Assembly (NCBI GenBank): GCA_036383255.1 | Contig: DASVOS010000010.1 | Coordinates: 1-64,000, forward strand | Direction: 5' to 3' | From: Gammaproteobacteria bacterium | Lineage (GTDB): Bacteria > Pseudomonadota > Gammaproteobacteria > Natronospirales > REEB76 | Length of the DNA stretch: 64,000 nucleotides | Part shown: positions 25,116 to 33,566 of the stretch, one piece after another | Numbering within the stretch: position 1 is the first letter of the stretch | How the letters are laid out: every line of letters starts with the position of its first letter | Translations under genes and position numbers: made by a program | Notes under the pieces: model-generated | What the model saw: the letters and a program-made list of their open reading frames with translations, nothing else | Databases searched by the model: none | What the model was told of the DNA's origin: nothing

Positions 25116-25967
25116 TCAAAACCAATAGGTGAAGACAGCCTTGGCCCGGTAGCGGTCCTCAGGCTGGTTGCCGTTCAGGCTCTGGCTCACCGGGAAGAGC
25201 ACGCCTGCCTCGATCCCCCAGGCGCCGTAGAGCCCGAGCAGCGAAGGGCCGGCGAGCAGCTTGTGGCCGCCGCTGTTCGGATCGGCGTTGCCCGCGAGCT
25301 CGTTCTTCCGGGTGGATTCACCCAGCGCCTCGAAGAGCACCCGCCAATCCGAAGCTGGCGCGTCGCGCCGGAAGTAGTCCGGCCGCCATGCCCATACGGC
25401 GGTGACGTAATAGAGATCGCCGAGCCGGCCGCCGCCCTTGGGCAGGTAATGCTGCAGGCCGCCGCCCAGCCACCAGTAGGTGGAGCGGGAGGCATAACCC
25501 GTGACCGCGCCGAGCGCGATCCCCTGGCCGGCGCTCAGTCCTTCGGTGTCCGTGCCGCGCCCGTCCCACACGCTGAGGAGCAGCGAGCTCTCGCGCCGCG
25601 CGCCGAGCCCCGTGGCCTTGCGCTGGAAGCGCCACAAGAGCGAGCCCTCCAGGTCCTTGCCGCCGCCCAGCATGCCTTGCATGGCGCGCGTGCCGGTGGC
25701 GGGCGTGTTGCCTTGGGCGAGCGGGAAGGCGAAGGAAGCTTGCAGATCCTGGGTGATGCCATAGCCCACGAGCTCGCGGAAGCTCACGGTCGAGTCCGCG
25801 TCGTTGGACATGCTCAGGGCCGCCGTGTCGCTGCTCCACTGGCCCTGCGTCAGGGTCGGCGTCGCCAGCGCGAAGGCGGGACCATGGCCATCCGCCAGGG
25901 CCGCGCCGGGATGGACGGCGAATAGCACCGCCGCCGCGAGGAGGGGAAGAAGGTCGTTCGTTCTCAT
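25116..25967 (-). CDS. Outer-membrane channel-like protein of the metal cluster
   Basis: 283 residues from ATG 25967. Signal peptide 1-28 (GAALA). The mature protein has alternating strands with aromatic ends, LVGYGITQDLQASFAFPLAQ, YWWLGGGLQHYLPKGGGRLGDLYY, and a C-terminal strand ending AVFTYWF, as expected for an outer-membrane beta-barrel with terminal Phe. It resembles the MetA-pathway-of-phenol-degradation-like (PF13557-type) transporters found in metal clusters. Separated by two bases from the MerT-like gene. Substrate unknown. Confidence 0.75.
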   Translation of the reverse strand: MRTNDLLPLLAAAVLFAVHPGAALADGHGPAFALATPTLTQGQWSSDTAALSMSNDADSTVSFRELVGYGITQDLQASFAFPLAQGNTPATGTRAMQGMLGGGKDLEGSLLWRFQRKATGLGARRESSLLLSVWDGRGTDTEGLSAGQGIALGAVTGYASRSTYWWLGGGLQHYLPKGGGRLGDLYYVTAVWAWRPDYFRRDAPASDWRVLFEALGESTRKNELAGNADPNSGGHKLLAGPSLLGLYGAWGIEAGVLFPVSQSLNGNQPEDRYRAKAVFTYWF

Positions 25968-25969
25968 GT

Positions 25970-26365
25970 TCAGACTCCCAAGGCCATGCGCAGCGGCAGC
26001 CAGAGGTAGGCCATGAAGAAGCCCAGGGCGTACACCGCCACTGCCACCCACAGCACGATGCGGTTCAGCCGGTCCGCCCGCTGGCAGAGGTGCGCCAGCT
26101 CCGGATCCGTGGGGCAGCTGCGGCCGGGCCGGTAGATGAGCCAGCCCGTGAGCGCGAGATAGATCGCCGCGCCGGCGAATATCCACACCTTGTGGCGGCT
26201 CAGGGCCACCAGCCACGGGAAGCTGTGGGTGAGATAGGCGACGCTCGCGCCGAACCCCAGGCTCACCAGCAGGATCGGCAGGGCGCAACAGATGAGCGTG
26301 CTGCCCGAGAACAGCAGGGTGGCGACGCTCAAGACGGAATCCAAAGGCCGGGCGCGTAAAGACAT
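25970..26365 (-). CDS. MerT-like metal transport membrane protein
   Basis: 131 residues from ATG 26365, with GAGGAG upstream. Three hydrophobic segments; the first holds the vicinal pair CCALP in LICCALPILLVSLGFG, as in MerT-type importers of Hg(II). A middle loop reads SCPTDPELAHLCQRADR, with two more cysteines, and the last segment is VLWVAVAVYALGFFMAYLWLPL. Inner membrane. Together with the HMA and DUF2946-like genes it forms a metal-handling cluster; no mercuric reductase or merR gene lies nearby, so the substrate may be copper or another soft metal. Confidence 0.72.
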   Translation of the reverse strand: MSLRARPLDSVLSVATLLFSGSTLICCALPILLVSLGFGASVAYLTHSFPWLVALSRHKVWIFAGAAIYLALTGWLIYRPGRSCPTDPELAHLCQRADRLNRIVLWVAVAVYALGFFMAYLWLPLRMALGV

Positions 26366-26416
26366 GGCACTCCTCACAACCGCTAAGGAAGAAGACGGAC
26401 GGCGGTCAGGAGCGGG

Positions 26417-26797
26417 TCAGATCTGGAACGTGCAGAAGCGGATGTTGAGGCTTGTGACAGGTGGACGGTCAGAAACGGGCCCGGAATGCACTGGCGCGGT
26501 GGCGCGCGGCGCGTCGGCAGGGATGGCAGGCAGGGACGCGAGAGCGGGAGCCACGGCCTTGGCGAAGACCGGTGCCGACACCACGGCGGCCTGCATGGAA
26601 GCGGCGCAGTTCGCGGCAGCGGGACCGTGGGACGCGTCAGATCCGCAGGGGTAGGGGCAGTCCGGGCAATGGGCGTGTGTTGCGGCCTGGGCTGGGCTCG
26701 CCATGCAGGCCTGCGCAGGCAACATCCAAGCCGCCGCCAGGGCCAGGAGCAGGCCGGCGGCGAGGAGGCGTCTGTGTCTGCGGAACATCGCTGTCAT
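26417..26797 (-). CDS. DUF2946-like Cys/His-rich secreted protein
   Basis: 126 residues starting MTAMFRRHRRLLAAGLLLAL at 26797. A signal peptide or anchor is followed by a Cys-rich segment (HAHCPDCPYPCGSDASHG, then AANCAAS) and an Ala/Pro-rich stretch, and the end reads SLNIRFCTFQI. Small CPDCP-type proteins with such a tail are typical of DUF2946 and copper-cluster proteins. Upstream of the MerT-like gene in the same direction, 51 bases away. Metal binding is inferred from the Cys content. Confidence 0.62.
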   Translation of the reverse strand: MTAMFRRHRRLLAAGLLLALAAAWMLPAQACMASPAQAATHAHCPDCPYPCGSDASHGPAAANCAASMQAAVVSAPVFAKAVAPALASLPAIPADAPRATAPVHSGPVSDRPPVTSLNIRFCTFQI

Positions 26798-26897
26798 GGT
26801 TACCCGTGGCTGCCTGGACCGTAGCCCGTTCGGGCTGCCCATGCAAGCCAAGACCGGTGGACGGCGGGTTTTATTGCATCCCGCCGCCGCGCTCGTA

Positions 26898-27398
26898 TCA
26901 GTACGCTTCCGGTCCCATGTAGAGCGTGTAGAACTCCGTCTCCTCACGCTCCATCTGCCGGCTGAACTCCTCGCACACCCGTTCGACCTCGATCAGGAAG
27001 TCGTACATGCTGTCGTTGTCGACGGGCTTGTCCAGATAGCTGTCCAGGAATTTCTTGACGGTGCGTTCGATGCGCGCGCCGTTGGCTTGCATCTCGCGCA
27101 CCAGCTCCTCGCTGCCCTCGCCCCACAGGTGCTGGCTGAGATAGGGCATGAGCTGGCTGTTCTCGCGCATGAGGTGCGTGGTGAGGTCCGCCTTGAACTG
27201 CGCCAGGGCCTCGGTGGCCTCGGCGTAGTAGCACTGCTCGGCGGCGCTGCTGGCCTTGACGAGCAGCATCACCAGCTCACGGTGCTGGTGGGTGAGTGCG
27301 GTGATAAGGGTCGGGTCGTAGGGGATGCCGCGCTGGCGCGTGGCGGTCCTGGGCGCTTCCCGATCCTTGGGTCGCTTGCCTAAGAGTGTGAGTAACAT
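26898..27398 (-). CDS. Hemerythrin-like (HHE) domain protein, copy A
   Basis: 166 residues from ATG 27398. Histidines and carboxylates are set as in HHE proteins: LTHQHRELVMLLVKA (first His pair), THLMRENSQLMPYLSQHL (His-Glu), and a C-terminal ERVCEEFSRQMEREETEFYTLY. A di-iron four-helix bundle binding oxygen or sensing redox is inferred. It is a clear paralogue of 46179-46676, sharing the ALTHQHRELVMLLVKA block and the FYTLYM-PE-Y end. Cytoplasmic. Confidence 0.78.
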   Translation of the reverse strand: MLLTLLGKRPKDREAPRTATRQRGIPYDPTLITALTHQHRELVMLLVKASSAAEQCYYAEATEALAQFKADLTTHLMRENSQLMPYLSQHLWGEGSEELVREMQANGARIERTVKKFLDSYLDKPVDNDSMYDFLIEVERVCEEFSRQMEREETEFYTLYMGPEAY

Positions 27399-27638
27399 GG
27401 AAACCTCGACGTCCTTGTATCCCTCTTTCGTCTCCTGTGATCTTGCTTGCCGAACCCCGTGCCTCAAGTATGGCAGGAAATCCCCACCTGGGACTATCGG
27501 CGCCGTCCGGGGCCCAAACCCCGCGCCGGGCGCGGGTTTCCGGCGTGCCAGATTCCGCCCATCGCCGGCCTATCTGGCCGTTGCCGCGCGACGGCAGCCC
27601 GCGTAAAAGATGCCACCGGTTACGCGCTGGGAGGCGCG

Positions 27639-28234
27639 ATGGCAGACGGCAATATCATTCCGCTCGAACTGGAACTCCTGGGTGCATGGGACATCGCTGA
27701 TGCGACCGTGCTGTTGCAGCTCGCGTTCAACATGCCGAGACCCTATGGCGACGACTTGAAGCGCCACCTGGCGATGGATCCCGCGAGCTGGTGGCTGGGC
27801 CCGGCCGGGGACAGGTGCGGCGCGCCAAGCCGGAAGACTGCGCGGCGATCTCTGCCCTGGACGCACAGATGACCGGCGCCGACCGAGGCCGGCTCATGCG
27901 CTGCCTGCTGGAGGAGTTTCTGGACCGCAGCTTCGTCTCGACGGACGGGCAAGGCCGCATCACGGGCTACATCTTCGCCCAATCCCGGCGCATCGGTCCC
28001 TGGCTCGCGATGCAGCCGGCGGATGCCGAGGCCTTGTTGGCCGAAGTCCTGGCTCTCCCGTTCGCATCGCCTCCCGAGCTCATCGCTCCGCAGTCCAACG
28101 CCGCGGCGCGTCCCATGCTGGAGCGTCACGGCTTCCTCTATAGGAGGAGCACGCGGCACATGCGGCGGGGCGGGGAGGGGCTGTTATCCCGGCGCGCCTC
28201 CATCTATGGTTACGCCAGTTTCGCCCTGGGCTGA
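27639..28234 (+). pseudogene. Broken two-domain GNAT acetyltransferase gene
   Basis: ATG 27639 with GGGAGG opens MADGNIIPLELELLGAWDIA, then a first GNAT-like N-terminus (NMPRPYGDDLKRHLAMDPASWWLG). From about 27790 the homology continues in another frame as VRRAKPEDCAAISALDAQMTG, then GPWLAMQPADAEALLAEVLA, ERHGFLYRRSTRHMRRGG and an ending YGYASFALG, all typical of the second domain of double-GNAT proteins. The acetyl-CoA-binding half of domain one is missing and the frame changes at the junction. The original frame stops at 27872. An internal deletion plus frameshift is inferred. Confidence 0.65.
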
Positions 28235-28347
28235 GGCCGGCACGCTTACATTACAAAGCCGCGGTTTTACAGCGGGCGCCGATTGAGTAACTCGTGCGCC
28301 AGGCGGTTAATCTGGACTTCGGCAGATATGGACATCGTTTACAGCCC

Positions 28348-29622
28348 ATGGCTTCTTTCCGTGCGTTCTGGGAGCGCTGCAAGAGACACCCCCTGGCGAA
28401 GATCGGGCCGGGGCTGATCACCGGCGCGGCGGACGACGATCCGAGCGGCATCGCCACCTATTCCCAGGCGGGCGCCCGCTACGGCCTGGACATGCTCTGG
28501 ACCATACCGCTGGCCTTCCCCATGGTCGCGGCGGTCCAGTCCATGTGCGGGCGCATCGGCCGGGTCACGGGCAAGGGCCTTGCGGCCAACATGAAGGACA
28601 CGTTCCCGCCGCTGGTGCTGAAGTCCATGGTTGGGCTGCTGCTCGTCGCCAACACGCTCAACATCGGTTCCGACCTCGCGGCGATGGGCGACGTGGCGGG
28701 CCTCGTCACCGGCTTCAACCGCCACCTCATGACGCTGTTCTTCATCGGCGTCACGCTCACGTTGCAGCTGCTCGTGCCCTATCACCGCTACGTCTCGTAC
28801 CTGAAGTGGCTCACCCTCTCGCTGCTCGCCTACATCGCGGTGCTGTTCTTCGTGGACGTGCCCTGGGGCCAGGTGATCTCCCACACCCTGTGGCCCAGGT
28901 TCAGGTTCGATTCCAAGGCGGCCGACGTGATCATCGGCGTCTTCGGCACCACCATCAGCCCCTACCTCTTCTTCTGGCAGACCTCGGAGGAAGTGGAGGA
29001 CATGCGCACGCCGCCCCGCGCGGCCCCCCTGCTGCGGAACCCGGGCGCGGCGTCCAAGGAGCTCAAGCGCATCCGCATGGACACCTGGCGCGGCATGTTC
29101 GTGGCCAACATCACGGCTTACTTCATCATCCTGGCCACTGCCATCACCCTGCACATGACTGGCGTCACTGACATAGACACGGCCACCCAGGCGGCGGGGG
29201 CGCTGAAGCCGGCTGCCGGCACCTATGCCTACTGGCTGTTCGCCGCCGGCATCATCGGCACCGGCCTCATGGGCGTGCCGGTGCTGGCCGCATCCGGCGC
29301 CTACGCGCTCTGCGAGACCGTGGGCTGGAAGTGCAGCCTGGAGCACAAGCCGCGCGAGGCGCGCGGGTTCTACGGCATCATCACGGCCAGCGTGTTCGCG
29401 GGGCTGGCCCTGCAGTTCGTGCACATCAGCCCCATGAAGGCGCTGTTCTGGAGCGCCGTCATCAACGGCGTCGTCTCGGTGCCGCTGCTGGCCATCGTCG
29501 TATTGCTGGCGTCGAAGAAGTCGGTGATGGGGAAGTTCACCGCGAAGCGCTGGGTCACCGTCATCGGCTGGATCGCCACCACCGTCATGGGTGCGGCGGC
29601 CGTCTGGATGTTCATCCCCTAG
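28348..29622 (+). CDS. NRAMP-family divalent-metal transporter, non-canonical site
   Basis: 424 residues from ATG 28348, giving MASFRAFWERCKRHPLAKIG; no strong ribosome site, so a GTG start at 28294 remains possible. Eleven or so membrane segments in NRAMP order. Segment one has DPSG (D31) where transporters of Mn/Fe carry DPGN, and the segment-six region reads TTISPYLFFWQTSEEVED in place of the usual metal-coordinating MPH. Both canonical ligands (Asn and Met) are therefore replaced, which points to a divergent clade with a different substrate. Inner membrane. Stands alone. Confidence 0.83.
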   Translation: MASFRAFWERCKRHPLAKIGPGLITGAADDDPSGIATYSQAGARYGLDMLWTIPLAFPMVAAVQSMCGRIGRVTGKGLAANMKDTFPPLVLKSMVGLLLVANTLNIGSDLAAMGDVAGLVTGFNRHLMTLFFIGVTLTLQLLVPYHRYVSYLKWLTLSLLAYIAVLFFVDVPWGQVISHTLWPRFRFDSKAADVIIGVFGTTISPYLFFWQTSEEVEDMRTPPRAAPLLRNPGAASKELKRIRMDTWRGMFVANITAYFIILATAITLHMTGVTDIDTATQAAGALKPAAGTYAYWLFAAGIIGTGLMGVPVLAASGAYALCETVGWKCSLEHKPREARGFYGIITASVFAGLALQFVHISPMKALFWSAVINGVVSVPLLAIVVLLASKKSVMGKFTAKRWVTVIGWIATTVMGAAAVWMFIP

Positions 29623-29708
29623 GAAGCGGATCCGGAGGCTGCGATATCCGCCGAAGCGTCACCACTCGCGATGACGGGCTTCGGCGATATCGTTTCGGGG
29701 GGGGCAGG

Positions 29709-30032
29709 TCAGCTGCAGGGAGCCATCCCGGTCGAAGCACCCGGTGCCGGCGTGGCCGGAGTGCGCGGCGCGCGCATCGAGGTCGAGGCGCCCGGAACAC
29801 GCATCGAAGTCGAGTTGCCCGGTGCATGGCTCATGCCCGGCGGACAGTGGGTGGTACCGCTCGGCGGCATGGTCGAGGGCATGGTGCTGTTGGGATAGGC
29901 CGGGTTGCTGGTCGGAGTGCTGCTCGGACTGCTGCTCGGACTGCTGCTCGGCGAGCTGCTGGTGGGTTGTGCGTTCGCGGCGAGCGCGGCGGCACCCAGG
30001 AGCATCCCACATAGCGTTGCGGACAATTTCAT
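29709..30032 (-). CDS. Small secreted Ser/Pro-rich protein
   Basis: 107 residues with AAGGAGG before ATG 30032. Signal peptide 1-21 (ANAQ cleavage). The mature part is low complexity: repeated SSSP units encoded by a near-perfect 12-base tandem repeat around 29915-29960, then Met/Pro/Thr-rich sequence with one Cys near the middle and one at the end. Disordered and exported; no function can be assigned. The repeat makes length variation by slippage likely. Confidence 0.55.
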   Translation of the reverse strand: MKLSATLCGMLLGAAALAANAQPTSSSPSSSPSSSPSSTPTSNPAYPNSTMPSTMPPSGTTHCPPGMSHAPGNSTSMRVPGASTSMRAPRTPATPAPGASTGMAPCS

Positions 30033-30198
30033 GGTTCCTCCTTGTCGGTTTTCGGCGGGTGAACCGGCAAGTTAGAGGTTTGCGCGCACCCAATCCGTGC
30101 GCCATGCCGCACTTCGGGTCGGCTTCAAGACCCCTTGTCATGCATCGGGAGATCAGACCATCGCGGCGCAGAGGTAACGCTTTCTCCGCGCGATCAGA

Positions 30199-31026
30199 CT
30201 AGCGGGCGAGCAGCGTCCTGAGGTCTCCGTAAGAGAGCACGTCCTCGGCGTTGCCATAGGTACCCTGTTCCAGCAGTTCCCGCACGCCGCGGCGCACCGC
30301 GGCGAAGGCGGCCTGGGTGAAGAGCGGCCCCACGCTCACGCGCGCCACGCCGAGTTCGCCGAGTTCCGCGACGCTCGGCGCGCCGGGCATCGCCATGATG
30401 TTGAGCGGACCCCTGATGCCGGACACCAGCGCCGCGATGGTCTCCCGGTCGATGACGCCGGGCACGAACACGCAGTCCGCGCCGGCGGAGAGGTACGCCG
30501 CCGCGCGGCGCAGCGTCTCCGCGAGCCAGGTCTTGGGGTCGCCTACTTCGAACATGAAGACGTCGATGCGCGCGTTGATGAAGAGCTCGCAGCCGGCGGC
30601 CTGCGCCGCTTCCCGGGCCGCCCCGATGCGGCTAGCTTGTTCCTGCGGTTCGAGCAACTTCTGCCCTTCGCGCCCGGGTGAGTCCTCGAGGTTGATGCCG
30701 GCGACGCCGAGGCCGCAGATCGTGCGCGCCGTCTCGGCCACCGCGCGAGGCGTCCCGCCGCCGTAGCCGCCTTCGATGTCCGCCGTCACCGGCACGGCGA
30801 CCCGGCGCACGATGCGGCCGATGACGGCGAGCATCTCGTCCCGCGTGAGCTTCTCGCCGTCGAGCAGGCCGTGGCTCCAGGAGACGCCGGCACTGGTGGT
30901 GGCGATGGCCTTGGCGCCGGCCTGCTCCAATAGCCGCGCGGAACCCGCGTCCCAGGCGTTGGGCAGCACCAGGGGGCGCTCGCCGTGGAGGCGGCGGAAC
31001 TCGGTGATCTTCGCTTGCTGGTCCAT
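30199..31026 (-). CDS. Isocitrate lyase/PEP mutase-family protein
   Basis: 275 residues, full length for the small PEP mutase/isocitrate lyase superfamily. Visible landmarks: LVLPNAWDAGSARLLEQAG, the SAGVSWSHGLLDG segment, VTADIEGGYGG (Asp/Glu metal ligands), GINLEDSPG, LFINARIDVF, and GADCVFVPG. The catalytic Cys loop of isocitrate and methylisocitrate lyases (KKCGH) is absent, so it is not PrpB or AceA proper; it resembles the PEP-phosphonomutase-like group of unknown substrate. Cytoplasmic (beta/alpha) barrel. Single gene with weak upstream signals. Confidence 0.83.
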   Translation of the reverse strand: MDQQAKITEFRRLHGERPLVLPNAWDAGSARLLEQAGAKAIATTSAGVSWSHGLLDGEKLTRDEMLAVIGRIVRRVAVPVTADIEGGYGGGTPRAVAETARTICGLGVAGINLEDSPGREGQKLLEPQEQASRIGAAREAAQAAGCELFINARIDVFMFEVGDPKTWLAETLRRAAAYLSAGADCVFVPGVIDRETIAALVSGIRGPLNIMAMPGAPSVAELGELGVARVSVGPLFTQAAFAAVRRGVRELLEQGTYGNAEDVLSYGDLRTLLAR

Positions 31027-31179
31027 GGCTCGTCTCGCAACGGTGGGCTGGAGCGCATTAAGCCATACCGCGCCGCGGGGGCGCTATCAGGATCCTGTGG
31101 ATGGGGGGTCGTGTACTGGGCTGTGGAGGGGGCTAAAATCCGGCATCAGAACTACAACGTACCGGCAAAAGGGGTATCC

Positions 31180-31707
31180 ATGAAGCGCCATATCTGGCTC
31201 TTGGGCAGTCTGTCCGCTTTACTGGCCATGGGCTGCAGCCACGGGCCGCCCAAGCCCCGCCACCCGCTGATCCCCGATGGCAGCACCGTGGCGGTGATCA
31301 TGTTCCGCGACTGCGTCATCCAGGACCAGGAAGATTGCGACGGATCCGGGAACACCGCAGGCTCCATCTTCGCCTCCAAGCTCAACGATTCGGACTTCAT
31401 CCACGCGGTGCCGCTGTCGCGCCCGGTGGGTCCCAAGGAAGAGCTGAACGATGACGCGGCGGTGGCCCTGGCCAAGGCCAAGGGCTATGCGTATGTGCTG
31501 AACGGAGAGGTGGCGGACTACTACCGGGTCGCGCCGATGACTTTCCGGGAAGAGCGGGCCGCGGCCAACATCCGCGTGCTGAGCACCGCGGACGGGAAGA
31601 TCGTGTACTTCCACGACGACAACGACACCGCCAACGACATGAGCTCCCCTCAGTCCATCCTGGAAGACATCGCGGAGGATGTCCGGGACGATCTGTCGGA
31701 CGATTGA
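31180..31707 (+). CDS. Small lipoprotein of unknown function
   Basis: 175 residues from ATG 31180 after AAAGGGG. The signal peptide MKRHIWLLGSLSALLAMGC has a lipobox (LAMGC). The mature part resembles DUF4823-type lipoproteins: VAVIMFRDCVIQDQEDCDG, DDAAVALAKAKGYAYVLNGEV, and VLSTADGKIVYFHDD, a strand-rich pattern seen in proteins of the TolB/LpoB style. Two Cys in the mature part may pair. A TAAAAT box near 31134 could be the -10. Ends 9 bases before a strong hairpin. Confidence 0.68.
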   Translation: MKRHIWLLGSLSALLAMGCSHGPPKPRHPLIPDGSTVAVIMFRDCVIQDQEDCDGSGNTAGSIFASKLNDSDFIHAVPLSRPVGPKEELNDDAAVALAKAKGYAYVLNGEVADYYRVAPMTFREERAAANIRVLSTADGKIVYFHDDNDTANDMSSPQSILEDIAEDVRDDLSDD

Positions 31708-31715
31708 GCGGTGAT

Positions 31716-31748
31716 CCGCCGCGGGAGGGCCGAGCCTTCCCGCGGCGG
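31716..31748. terminator. Bidirectional terminator-like hairpin
   Basis: Eleven-base perfect stem CCGCCGCGGGA / TCCCGCGGCGG with an 11-base loop, between convergent genes ending at 31707 and 31758. No long T-run on either side. Confidence 0.6.
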
Positions 31749-31757
31749 AGCTTCGAT

Positions 31758-32207
31758 TTAGACCGGGTAGACCTGGTCGTCCACGATCTTCACGCGCTGG
31801 CCGACGCGCAGGTCAGCCACGTCGCCCTTCTGGTTCACGTTGACCACCTGGCCGTCCTTCAGCTTCACGGCGATCTTGTACATCTGGTCGCCGCCGCGGT
31901 TGCCGACCTTGGTGCCGATCACCGCGCCGCCGACCGCGCCGGCCACGGTGGCCGCCGTCTGGCCGCGCCCGCCGCCGAACTGGTGACCCGCGACCGCGCC
32001 GATGGCGCCGCCGATGAGCGTGCCCACGTTAACGCCGCTCTGGGTCTCGGTGGTCTCGTTGATGGACTTCACCACGCCGTATTCAGCATTGGTGTCGGTC
32101 GTCGAAGCCACCGACCGGCCGGTGGTGCTCGTGTCGCTGGCGCAGCCGGTGAGGGACATGGAAGCAGAGAACAGGGCGAGGAAGAGTACGGATAGGATCT
32201 TTTTCAT
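31758..32207 (-). CDS. Glycine-zipper outer-membrane lipoprotein (SlyB-like)
   Basis: 149 residues from ATG 32207, which has GGAG nine bases upstream; an ATG nine bases earlier sits on the ribosome site and was rejected. Signal peptide with lipobox SLTGC. The centre is a glycine zipper of two membrane-like segments (GTLIGGAIGAVAGHQFGGG and VAGAVGGAVIGTKVGNRGG), the Rick_17kDa/2TM pattern. The C-terminal part KDGQVVNVNQKGDVADLRVG is soluble. Outer-membrane stability role inferred. Confidence 0.82.
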   Translation of the reverse strand: MKKILSVLFLALFSASMSLTGCASDTSTTGRSVASTTDTNAEYGVVKSINETTETQSGVNVGTLIGGAIGAVAGHQFGGGRGQTAATVAGAVGGAVIGTKVGNRGGDQMYKIAVKLKDGQVVNVNQKGDVADLRVGQRVKIVDDQVYPV

Positions 32208-32410
32208 GTTTGGCATCTCCTGAAACTGAGTCTTGCAGCATAGGAGAGCCGCGCGGCCCTTTCAGTGCACTGGCGCACAAGCGCGGCCACGGGTCACGGT
32301 GTTTCGCGTGGACTGCGCGACACGACGTTGTTGGAATCGTGATCGAGCTAGGGAGATGACGGTAGAGATCGGCGTGAAGACGTCAAATCCTGTTTGCGGC
32401 TCGCGCCTGT

Positions 32411-33376
32411 TCACCGCACCTGGATGATGAGCTTCCCGCGGGCGTGGCCTTCTTCTATATGACGGATCGCGTCCGGCACCTGGCTCAGCCCATAGCGCCT
32501 GTCTATCACGGGCGTGAGCCTGCCCGCGGCGAGCAGCCCCTGAAGGAACGTGAGATCCGCGGCATCGAAGCGCGTCGTCACGAGCTTGCTCCGCTTGCCG
32601 CCGAGGGAGAGCAGCGGCCCCAGCAGCATGAGCTGGAGTATCAGGCGGCCGCTGCCGCCGGTGCAGACGAACCTGCCGCGGGGCGCGAGCACGCCCCGGT
32701 AATCAGCGAGGGGGCGATACGCGTTGGCGCCGTACACGAAGTCGTAGCGCGCCGCTCCGAGGGCGAAATCCTCGTGCGTGTAATCCAGGACCTCGTCCGC
32801 GCCGAGTGCCCGGGCTTGCTCCACGTTGCGGGGGCTGCATACGGCGGTCACGCGCGCGCCCAGCGCCTTCGCTATCTGTATGGCGAGGCTGCCCACGCCG
32901 CCGGAGGCGCCGTCTATCAGCACGCTCTGGCCGGGCTGTAGCCCGCCCTCCTTGCGCAATGCCTGCAGCGCGGTGATGGAGGCGAGCGGGACCGCCGCGG
33001 CGGTCTCGAAAGAGGTCCCCGCCGGGATGATCGCGAGCCGCTCTTCCCCGGCACAGGCGCGTTCGGCGAAGCCGCCCCGGCCGATGCCGCCGAACACCCG
33101 GTCGCCCGGCTTGAAGCGGGTGACGTCCTTGCCCACCGACTCCACCACGCCCGCCACATCGCATCCCGGTACGATGCGGCGCTTGGGTCTCATCAGCCCG
33201 CCCAGCAGGAGACGGACGGGGAAGGGGCTGCCGCGCATGAAATGCCAATCCACCGGGTTCACGGAGGCCGCATGCACCCTCACCAGCACCTGGATGTCTC
33301 CAGGCTCGGGCTGCGGAAGCTCCCCATACTCCAGGACTTCCGGCGGCCCGTATTCGGTGAAGGAGATGGCTTTCAC
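32411..33376 (-). CDS. NADPH:quinone oxidoreductase-like zinc-independent MDR enzyme
   Basis: 321 residues from GTG 33376 (VKAISFTEYGPPEVLEYGEL); the family starts at this MKAI position, and longer frames add only unrelated residues. Medium-chain dehydrogenase fold: GroES-like domain with VHAASVNPVDWHFMRG and PGCDVAGVVESVGKDV, then the nucleotide-binding GASGGVGSLAIQIAKALGA with the NADPH signature. Structural zinc cysteines are absent, as in quinone oxidoreductases. Cytoplasmic; substrate unknown. It stands opposite the methyltransferase gene at 33567. Confidence 0.85.
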   Translation of the reverse strand: MKAISFTEYGPPEVLEYGELPQPEPGDIQVLVRVHAASVNPVDWHFMRGSPFPVRLLLGGLMRPKRRIVPGCDVAGVVESVGKDVTRFKPGDRVFGGIGRGGFAERACAGEERLAIIPAGTSFETAAAVPLASITALQALRKEGGLQPGQSVLIDGASGGVGSLAIQIAKALGARVTAVCSPRNVEQARALGADEVLDYTHEDFALGAARYDFVYGANAYRPLADYRGVLAPRGRFVCTGGSGRLILQLMLLGPLLSLGGKRSKLVTTRFDAADLTFLQGLLAAGRLTPVIDRRYGLSQVPDAIRHIEEGHARGKLIIQVR

Positions 33377-33566
33377 GGCCGTGCTCGGCTCCCGGTGCCG
33401 CGGTGGGGTGGACGCTCCATCATAGTCGAGTGGCCGGCATATCCTCGGGCCTGTCTTCATCTTCCTCTCACCACGAGAAGCACCGCAACGGAACGCTCGA
33501 TCCGCGGAATCATTCCGCCTGGTGCTGGTCTATAGGCAGCATCCCTTTCCATCAGGAGGCTCCTCC

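Noticed and set aside
27447-27638. N-terminal extension of the GNAT gene upstream of 27639
   Set aside because: No homology and a good ribosome site (GGGAGG) lies just before ATG 27639.
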